Assembly (NCBI GenBank): GCA_949372605.1 | Contig: CASIAE010000004.1 | Location: forward strand, 38,400-102,399 | From: an uncultured Flavobacteriaceae bacterium | Lineage (GTDB): Bacteria > Bacteroidota > Bacteroidia > Flavobacteriales > Flavobacteriaceae | Direction: 5' to 3' | Length of the DNA stretch: 64,000 nucleotides | In this document: positions 56,314 to 62,749 of the stretch, piece by piece | How positions within the stretch are numbered: the stretch's first letter is position 1 | How the letters are laid out: every line of letters begins with the position of its first letter | Notes under the pieces: generated by a model | What the model was told of the DNA's origin: nothing | The model's database searches: none | What the model saw: only the letters and a program-made list of their open reading frames with translations | Made by a program: the position numbers and the translations under genes

Positions 56314-56763
56314 TCAATCAATAATTGCTAAACCTTCCGCAACTATAGATTTGGTGATTTTAGGATGTTTTATTTTTGAGATAAAGTCCTCTGACTCTTC
56401 TGCGTCATAGGCATAATGTTTAAGCTGAGAAACTGAAATAGTATCAGTCTTTATTTTACCATTGACTACTATATTCTTTCCGCTTATTCCTTTTTTAGGA
56501 ACAAAAAATGAATAGTCTTTAAAAGTAACAAACATCTCCTCAGAGTTTGTGATTATTTTCACCCAACAACCTTTTTTTGGACAACTTGAAATAATTTTTC
56601 CTTCAGTTAAAAAATTTGATGATTTAGTTTTATCATAATTTTCAGATGATGGTAATTTAAACTCATTTCCATAAAAATTTATCTCATAGCTTTTTAATGA
56701 TTTAACAGTTTGAGAAAAAGAAATCATTGGAATTATAAGTAACAGAAGTAGTAGTTTTTTCAT
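56314..56763 (-). CDS. DUF4920-type secreted protein
   Basis: 149 residues; signal peptide MKKLLLLLLIIPMISFSQ. The mature part is the oligonucleotide-binding-like beta fold of DUF4920: NFLTEGKIISSCPKKGCWVK, MFVTFKDYSFFVPKKGISGK and IVVNGKIKTDTISVSQLKHYAYDAE. The C-P-K-K-G-C motif could bind a metal or form a disulfide. Exported, function unknown. The start is preceded by an R3-like leader (TATTTAAATACTTAATCC, TTAACACT). Confidence 0.85.
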   Translation of the reverse strand: MKKLLLLLLIIPMISFSQTVKSLKSYEINFYGNEFKLPSSENYDKTKSSNFLTEGKIISSCPKKGCWVKIITNSEEMFVTFKDYSFFVPKKGISGKNIVVNGKIKTDTISVSQLKHYAYDAEESEDFISKIKHPKITKSIVAEGLAIID

Positions 56764-56824
56764 AGTGTTAAGGATTAAGTATTTAAATACATAGAAATTT
56801 AATTAAAATTAATTGAATCTCATA

Positions 56825-57173
56825 TTATGGCTTTTTAATAAAGGATTCTATTACTGAATTAATCTCTATTTCTTCTTTAATGGAATCATCAAAAAGATGT
56901 TCATACAGTAACTTATTATTTACTTTATCCTCAAGTCTAAGATTTTTATTTCTCTCATATACTTCATCCCATTTTGAACGAACGATTGCCCACTTATCAT
57001 TATAATCTTTCCACCATTTTGAAGCAACCTCGCAAAGGCTATCATCTACTTTTACGTAGGTGTTGTATCCCTTTTCTTCAGCAATAACAAAATCTTCTTT
57101 ACCAGTCTCACGTATGATCTTTTTATTGTCCTGATCGTATGATGGTGACCAGTGAATACACTGTGTTTTGACT
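56825..57173 (-). pseudogene. 5'-truncated gene cut at an R2 junction
   Basis: About 116 codons, no ATG at the 5' end. Translation includes IHWSPSYDQDNKKIIRETGK, EDFVIAEEKGYNTYVKVDDS, WAIVRSKWDEVYERNKN and ends FIKKP-stop. Composition is normal for a protein. The frame is cut exactly where the opposing R2 copy 6 begins (57172), so a recombination joined the two. Confidence 0.6.
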
Positions 57174-57201
57174 TAATGAAGAGGATATACCGATGATATA
57201 A
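57172..57201 (+). repeat. Orphan 3'-end module R2, copy 6
   Basis: LNEEDIPMI-stop on the plus strand, tail-to-tail with the gene at 57253-57939 across a bidirectional terminator. Confidence 0.65.
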
Positions 57202-57236
57202 AAAACCCTCATAGAATTAACTAAAAGGGTTTTAAT
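57201..57236. terminator. Bidirectional terminator
   Basis: AAAACCCT (57202-57209) pairs with AGGGTTTT (57226-57233) around a 16-base loop, with A- and T-rich flanks on both sides. Confidence 0.7.
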
Positions 57237-57252
57237 TTATGGTAAAAAATAA

Positions 57253-57939
57253 TTAATGCCTTTTAATAAGGACCCTGGTAAATGTTTTTGAGTACTCTAT
57301 ATTATCAAGTACTTTTGTAAATTCCGCAAAGGCTGCAGCGTCATTTTTACTTTGCGGGCCAAAATTAAATGCTGCGTTTAAATCAGAGTAAGTAGTATAA
57401 ATATATAAACTTTCACCATTCTCTGTTCCATGAACAATTTGTCCCATTGCAACAAATCCGTCAAATTTATATGATTTTATGAGTTTTCCAAAAGCCTGAG
57501 TTAATGAGTTTAATTGAGTGTTTTTTGCTTTAAAAACCCATGCTTGTCCAATAGGATATGAAGTTTCAGAACCATTATTAATTAAATCTCTTCCAGCAGC
57601 AGATCTAGCGCTTTTTATATAATTGTTCATTTTAGAAATGTATAAATCCCAATCATCTCCTTTTAGTGAGTTTCTGAAATCAGCAAGAGATTTAGAAGAT
57701 TCACTAGTAATGCTGATAATATGCGTAGCTTTTTCACTTGCCCCTTTTAAAGGTATAGAAGAAAATGCAACCGTTACATTTGATGGCTTTGAATGATTTG
57801 AATAGAAACCATCAACAAGATCTGCTACAGTTGAAGCATTTTTTGAATCTACTTCTAATAAAACATCATACCAGAATATATTTTGCGAAAACACAAAAGA
57901 AGATACAAGTAAGAATAATAATAAAATTGATTTTTTCAT
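57253..57939 (-). CDS. Secreted protein of unknown function
   Basis: 228 residues; signal peptide LLFLLVSSFVFSQ. Mature part: two similar halves each beginning with a strand-helix unit (FWYDVLLEVDSKNASTVADLV and QAWVFKAKNTQLNSLTQAFGK), each ending in a strand (ATHIISITSES and YIYTTYSDLNAA). It looks like two ferredoxin-like alpha/beta domains, as in dimeric barrel stress proteins. I do not recognise a family. Periplasmic or extracellular. It is tail-to-tail with R2 copy 6. Confidence 0.7.
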   Translation of the reverse strand: MKKSILLLFLLVSSFVFSQNIFWYDVLLEVDSKNASTVADLVDGFYSNHSKPSNVTVAFSSIPLKGASEKATHIISITSESSKSLADFRNSLKGDDWDLYISKMNNYIKSARSAAGRDLINNGSETSYPIGQAWVFKAKNTQLNSLTQAFGKLIKSYKFDGFVAMGQIVHGTENGESLYIYTTYSDLNAAFNFGPQSKNDAAAFAEFTKVLDNIEYSKTFTRVLIKRH

Positions 57940-58040
57940 TTTTAAATTGATTAGTGATTAATAAACTAAATTATAATTATTGAACCATTTAAAAAATGAC
58001 ATATGTCACGTTTTTGCATAAAAAACCTAGATGGATTAGG

Positions 58041-58225
58041 AGATTAGGTTATATACCCATTTCACCAGCGTATCCCCAAAAGGAAAATAGATTTATTTTG
58101 AAGGTGTGGGGTGTTAAATTGAGAGTTTTAGGGTTTAATCCCCAAATAAAAGTAGATAATTAGAACCCAGATGTCTCCAGTGAAATAGGTCGTTTAGAGA
58201 TAGATGACTCATAGAATACTTGGAG
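58041..58225 (-). repeat. Dispersed repeat R1, copy G
   Basis: GATTAGGTTATATACCCATTT, the full core, GGTGTGGGGTGTTAAATTGAG, then AATCCCCAAATAAAAG and TAGATGACTCATAGAATACTT. The last part matches copy D more loosely. Confidence 0.75.
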
Positions 58226-58235
58226 TGTGGTTTTT

Positions 58236-58262
58236 GCCTACTCAAGATGATATGCCTGTATT
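58236..58262 (+). repeat. Orphan 3'-end module R2, copy 7 (degenerate)
   Basis: LPTQDDMPVL on the plus strand; no stop follows in frame. It overlaps the stop codon of the BspA-type gene on the minus strand. Confidence 0.5.
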
Positions 58263-58731
58263 AAGGACAAGTCCCCCACACCGGTCTGTTAACGTTTATT
58301 AGGGATGAACCTGGTGCAAAAGCAGTTGGTTCAGTTGTAATATTTGTGACACACCAACCTGTTAGGTTTTGATTGAAAGAAGTTGCCTGATTAAACATAT
58401 ACTCCATATCAGTCACTTTTGAGGTATCCCAATTCCCAATGTCTTGATTAAATAACGACGCTTGATTAAAGATATGTTTCATATCAGTAACATTAGAAGT
58501 ATTCCAACTTCCAACATCCTTATTGAAGGAAACCGCATTATCAAACATACTCTTCATATCAGTCACTTTTGAGGTATTCCAATTCCTGATGTCTTGATTA
58601 AAAGAAGTTGCCTGATTAAACATATAACCCATATTAGTCACACTTGAAGTATTCCAATTCCCTATATTTTGATCAAATGCTTTGGCATTAGAAAACATAT
58701 ACTCCATATCAGTAACTGTTGAGTATTCCAA
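58261..58731 (-). CDS. Intact last part of the BspA-type repeats
   Basis: 156 codons in frame: six clean DUF285 repeats (for example VTDMKSMFDNAVSFNKDVGS and VTDMEYMFNQATSFNQNLTG) and the terminal CVTNITTEPTAFAPGSSLIN...GTCP segment. It is the 3' end of the 60433 gene, not a gene of its own. The terminal Cys-x-CP segment parallels that of the paralogue at 53327. Confidence 0.7.
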   Translation of the reverse strand: MEYSTVTDMEYMFSNAKAFDQNIGNWNTSSVTNMGYMFNQATSFNQDIRNWNTSKVTDMKSMFDNAVSFNKDVGSWNTSNVTDMKHIFNQASLFNQDIGNWDTSKVTDMEYMFNQATSFNQNLTGWCVTNITTEPTAFAPGSSLINVNRPVWGTCP

Positions 58732-59485
58732 TTCCCAATGTCTTGATTAAATAACCGCAATCATATTAGTAACTTGAAGTATCCAACCTATATTGATTGA
58801 ATCTGTTGCTAAACATACCTGCATATTAGACACTGAGTATCCAACTTCCTATGTCTTGATTGAATGCTTTGCTGAAACATATTCCATATTAGTACTGAAG
58901 TATCCAATTCCATATCTTGATTGAATGCTGTTGCACGTTGAAACATATCGTCCATATTAGTCACACTAGAAGTATTCCAACTTCCCTATGTCTTGATTGA
59001 ATGATTCTGCTATAAGCAAACATATTACGTCATATTAGTCACACTTGAAGTATTCCAACTTCCAATGATTTTGATTAAATGCTGTTGCTTGATTGAAACA
59101 TATCGCTCCATATTAGTCACTTCTTGAGGTATCCCAATTCCCTATGTCTTGATTAAATGCAATTGCCTTATAAAACATACGCTGCCATATAAGTCACACT
59201 AGAAGTATTCCAACTTCCTATATCTTGATTGAATGCATTTGCTTGATCAAACATATCATTCATATCAGTCACTCTTGAAGTATTCCAAGAGCCTATATTT
59301 TGATTGAAAGAAGTTGCTGCATTAAACATAGCCCCATATTAGTAACTGCTGCAGTATCCCAATTCCCTATGTCTTGATTAAATGACGTTAGCTGTAAAAA
59401 ACATTAGAACTCCATATCAGTTACTGCTGCGAAGTATCCCAAAGACTAATATCAGCAGTTAAATGAAGTCTTACTTCTAAATAGA

Positions 59486-60433
59486 TCAGCTCATATTAGT
59501 CACATGCGTTGTACATAAATTATAATTAGCTGCTGCAACTTGAGTTTTTATAGATGTATCATCCACCACCGTATAGGTTACTCCATTAATCACTTCTGTG
59601 TCTCCTACTGTTGCAGTAGGACATTTACAGATCTCGTTATCAAAATAAATTGACAACGCTACACCTACAACAACCGTTCTAGTTACAGAGGCGCTATTTC
59701 CAACAATATCAGAAACAGAATAGGTTATTGAATATGTTCCAGTCTTAGAATAATCAACCGTTCCTGAGGTTATTATTGAAGAGGTAAGGTCACCGTCTAT
59801 ATTATCTGTTGCGGTTGCTCCAGGGTCTGTAAAGGTAATTCCTGATCCAAGATAGACTGTAGATGATCCTGTTAATGTAATCATAGGAGCTGTGGTGTCT
59901 TTATTTACAACAACCGTTCTAGTTACAGAGGCGCTATTTCCGGTAGCATCTGAAATACTATAGCTTATCGTATAAGAGCCTGTAGATGAAGTGTCAACTG
60001 TTCCTGAGGTTATTATTGAAGACGTAAGATCACCATCTATATTATCCGTGGCAGTTGCTCCAGGGTCTGTAAAAGTGTTTCCTATGGTTAGCTCTATTGT
60101 AGATGATCCTGTTAATGTAATAGCCGGTAATATTACGTCTATCAAACTAAATGAAGCCGTAATGGTTTGGTCTGAACTAACCAGTATCGTTAGAGAACTA
60201 GTAGACGTACCATCAGACCATCCTGAAAAAAAATAATCTGAATCAGGCGTAGCAGTAATAGTTACTGTTTCTCCTAAAGAGTAAAGCCCTCCTGGCGAGC
60301 TTACCGATCCACCTGTTTCAGCAGAAAACTCTAGAGTGTATTTAATAGTATTATCTTCTATTGGATCGTGATTAAAACAACCATTGAATAACAACAATAC
60401 AAAAAGGGCTAACAATCTATTGATTCCAATCAT
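59486..60433 (-). CDS. Intact first part of the BspA-type lipoprotein (InlB-B and HYR-like repeats)
   Basis: 315 codons: lipoprotein signal LLALFVLLLFNGC, one InlB-type B-repeat (about 35-95), two near-identical Ig-like HYR/DUF5011 modules (about 95-175 and 180-260), then YFDNEICKCPTATVGDTEVI leading into the first DUF285 repeat (LCTTHVTNMS). The start overlaps the stop of the upstream outer-membrane-protein gene (ATGA), so the two are translationally coupled. The Ig pair is also repetitive at the DNA level. Confidence 0.8.
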   Translation of the reverse strand: MIGINRLLALFVLLLFNGCFNHDPIEDNTIKYTLEFSAETGGSVSSPGGLYSLGETVTITATPDSDYFFSGWSDGTSTSSLTILVSSDQTITASFSLIDVILPAITLTGSSTIELTIGNTFTDPGATATDNIDGDLTSSIITSGTVDTSSTGSYTISYSISDATGNSASVTRTVVVNKDTTAPMITLTGSSTVYLGSGITFTDPGATATDNIDGDLTSSIITSGTVDYSKTGTYSITYSVSDIVGNSASVTRTVVVGVALSIYFDNEICKCPTATVGDTEVINGVTYTVVDDTSIKTQVAAANYNLCTTHVTNMS

Positions 60434-61122
60434 TGGTAAATAATGCTAATTCCTGTTAACACTCCTGCGTGTTTAATTGTGTATCCAAGTTCAGGGACAA
60501 GACCAAATTTGCCATATACTTTTATAGGGTAGGTAATCGATAGTGAATAATCTATCTCACTAAACTCATCTAATTGCTTTAAAGTATTTATAACATTCAA
60601 AGGATCTGAAAAGTCATAACCTTCAGCAAGTTGAGATACTGTAAAGTTTTTGTTTGTAAGTGATTCTTTTGGTCCGCTTCTAAAGCCCACTCCTAACTTT
60701 ACATTTAGGTTGCTTATAATGTTATATCCCAGGGTGAGCCAATAAGATCTTGTTAGAGAGGAATAACTTCCATTAAACCCCCTAGGCTTCCAAACAGCTC
60801 CATTATTATCAAACTTTTCTAAATACAGGAATTCATCTGATAATTGGAAACCCACGATGAATTTTTTATAATAAAAATCAATTGTAAAATGATAAGCGCC
60901 ATCATTAAATAATCCATCAACTTTAGGACCATAATATGGGTTAGGATATTTAGATTGTCCCTGAAATAGAATGCCTAAAGAGATTCCTTTAAAATCACCA
61001 GATGAGTCTGCTCTTTCAAGTAGTTTTGCTGGAGTAACGCTTTGAAAACCATTATTTTTTTTGGTTTGAGAAAATAAAAACAAAGGGAGTATCAGCATTA
61101 AAGTCAAACTCTTATTAAGCAT
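60430..61122 (-). CDS. Outer-membrane beta-barrel protein coupled to the BspA-type gene
   Basis: 230 residues; signal peptide LMLILPLFLFSQ. The rest alternates amphipathic strands and turns (GISLGILFQGQSKYPNPYYG, YHFTIDFYYKKFIVGFQLSD, YWLTLGYNIISNLNVKLGVG, LVPELGYTIKHAGVLTGISIIYQ), ending in a typical barrel-terminal strand. No known domain is recognised. The four-base overlap with the surface lipoprotein gene suggests that the barrel helps to export or anchor it. Confidence 0.7.
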   Translation of the reverse strand: MLNKSLTLMLILPLFLFSQTKKNNGFQSVTPAKLLERADSSGDFKGISLGILFQGQSKYPNPYYGPKVDGLFNDGAYHFTIDFYYKKFIVGFQLSDEFLYLEKFDNNGAVWKPRGFNGSYSSLTRSYWLTLGYNIISNLNVKLGVGFRSGPKESLTNKNFTVSQLAEGYDFSDPLNVINTLKQLDEFSEIDYSLSITYPIKVYGKFGLVPELGYTIKHAGVLTGISIIYQ

Positions 61123-61173
61123 AATAAGATGTGGTTTTCATAGAATCTATTTACATCACAATATACCAATACT

Positions 61174-61234
61174 ATCTTAATTTAAATCACACAACAGATT
61201 TAGCAGAACCTGCACTTTTAATTTTAATACTCAT
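61174..61234. repeat. 60-bp repeat R4, copy 2
   Basis: CTTAATTTAAATCACACAAC, 17 divergent bases, GCACTTTTAATTTTAATACTC, as at 55585-55645. It lies in the divergent promoter region between the barrel gene and the ThuA gene. Confidence 0.55.
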
Positions 61235-61297
61235 TCTCTTGAAGATTTCGTTAAATCATTAAATTAGTAGTTTAAACACCAAAAATAAATAAGCAAA

Positions 61298-62275
61298 ATG
61301 AAAAAACTTCTATTAATATTTTTGTATACAGCCTTAATAAGCGTATTATCAACTTGTACTTGTCTTGCTGGAGATAAAAAAATAAAAACACTTATTATCG
61401 ACGGGCAAAACAATCACGGTCAATGGCCCAAAATCACATATATGATGAAGGGTTACTTGGAAGAAACTGGTTTATTCACTGTAGATGTAGTTAGATCAGA
61501 TTTTACATGGAAAGGTGGTGACTTGATTGCGAAATATCCCATTGAAGGTTTAGAAGAAAAAATAGCTGTTGAAAAACCTGAAACTGATCCAAATTTCTCT
61601 CCTGATTTCTCAAAATATGATTTAGTTATATCAAATTTTGGATGGCGAGCAGCTCCATGGCCAGAGAGGACTCAAAAGGAATTCGAATCGTTTATTAGTA
61701 ATGGTGGAGGTCTTGTCGTTATCCATGCCGCTGATAATTCATATCCAGAATGGCCGGCTTTTAATAAGATGATAGGGCTTGGTGGCTGGGGAGGTCGAAA
61801 TGAAAAAGATGGCCCATATGTATATTATAATGATGCTGGTGAATTAATCAGAAATGTAGAAGCTGGTAAATGCGGGGGACATGGCCCACGAAGTGAATTT
61901 CAGATTCAAATAAGAAAAAATGACCATCCGATCACAAAAGATTTACCCGAAAAATGGATGCACAGCAAAGATGAATTATACAATTCTTTAAGGGGTCCTG
62001 CTGAAAACATGACAATACTAGCAACCGCATATTCTGATAAAGAAGAAAAAGGAACTGGTCGTCATGAACCAATATTGATGACTATTGAATATGGGAAAGG
62101 AAGAGTTTTTCATTCAACCCTAGGGCATGTAGATTATTCTGTAGCTTGTGTTGGATTTATCACTACGCTGCAACGAGGCGCTCAGTGGGCAGCTACCGGA
62201 AAAGTCAGCATAGAGATTCCTAAAGATTTTCCTACTGCAGTTCAATCAAGTAGTAGAGATTATCCTAAAGAATAG
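61298..62275 (+). CDS. ThuA-domain (trehalose-utilisation-like) secreted protein
   Basis: 325 residues; a signal peptide ending TCTCLAG. The ThuA fold (class I glutamine-amidotransferase-like) is seen in KTLIIDGQNNHGQWPKITYM, YDLVISNFGWRAAPWPERTQ, FISNGGGLVVIHAADNSYPEWPAF, WMHSKDELYN, and GRVFHSTLGHVDYS near the end. No nucleophilic Cys is apparent at the elbow (GGLVVIHAAD), as usual for ThuA. The group is common in Bacteroidota and Planctomycetota sugar-use clusters. It precedes the sulfatase gene at 62750 on the same strand, but with a 470-bp gap. Confidence 0.9.
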   Translation: MKKLLLIFLYTALISVLSTCTCLAGDKKIKTLIIDGQNNHGQWPKITYMMKGYLEETGLFTVDVVRSDFTWKGGDLIAKYPIEGLEEKIAVEKPETDPNFSPDFSKYDLVISNFGWRAAPWPERTQKEFESFISNGGGLVVIHAADNSYPEWPAFNKMIGLGGWGGRNEKDGPYVYYNDAGELIRNVEAGKCGGHGPRSEFQIQIRKNDHPITKDLPEKWMHSKDELYNSLRGPAENMTILATAYSDKEEKGTGRHEPILMTIEYGKGRVFHSTLGHVDYSVACVGFITTLQRGAQWAATGKVSIEIPKDFPTAVQSSSRDYPKE

Positions 62276-62749
62276 AAAGTGAATAATGACAACACCAAAT
62301 TTTCGTAACTTTAGATATGAGTCTAGTGTTTATGATGATAGACAAATACAGAGAGATTTTGATTATAGTGTAGTTGATAGAGTTGGTAAGTTTATATTAT
62401 TGATGGAATTCAGTTGAAAGAAGAATTTGCATGTTCAGCAAAAAAATCTTAATTATTTGATTATGATATAAATTTTTTTGATAAAAATGGTTTTTCTAAT
62501 GCATTTTAACCCTTTTTGAATTGGACTAAAAACACTAACGAAAAATGATTATTTTCTCGAATTTAAACCGATTATTTACAATAAAAAATATATTTTTTAA
62601 AGTCCAATGGATTTAAACCTATAAAATCTGAAATCAGAGATACTATTTTAATGAAAATTTAGATGATGTATAATTGATCAATTCCCAATGAAATTGATCA
62701 AATGATAGCTTATTTTAATAAATCCTATTTAGTTTAATATCTTAGAATT
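62276..62749 (+). other. Intergenic stretch with a 43-codon ORF
   Basis: An ORF at 62286-62417 (MTTPNFRNFRYESSVYDDRQ, ending LLMEFS-stop) has protein-like composition but no family; it may be a gene fragment. The rest is AT-rich and must hold the sulfatase promoter. Confidence 0.3.

Larger units (their letters stand above)
58261..60433 (-). pseudogene. Large BspA-type surface lipoprotein; tandem-repeat block broken by many indels
   Basis: The gene runs from the ATG at 60433 to the stop at 58261, about 720 codons if repaired. Order: lipoprotein signal (LFNGC), InlB-type B-repeat (TGGSVSSPGGLYSLGETVTI), two HYR/DUF5011-type Ig repeats (DPGATATDNIDGDLTSSIIT twice), a CKCPTATVGDTEVINGVTYT spacer, then about fifteen 75-base DUF285 repeats ending at GTCP-stop. 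From 58731 to 59485 nearly every repeat has a base gained or lost, while codons are otherwise kept (VTNM, MF, FNQDIGNW). That looks like faulty consensus in a tandem array. It is probably adhesive, at the cell surface. Confidence 0.75.

Noticed and set aside
20362-58225. R1 core as a short protein (FKINLFSFWGYAGEMGI-stop)
   Set aside because: The frame is open in several copies, but nearly all differences between copies change the amino acid and two copies are frame-broken or stopped, so there is no sign of selection on a protein.
58261-59485. CRISPR array, because of regular 75-base repeats
   Set aside because: The repeats are coding DUF285 units without unique spacers, and no cas gene is present.
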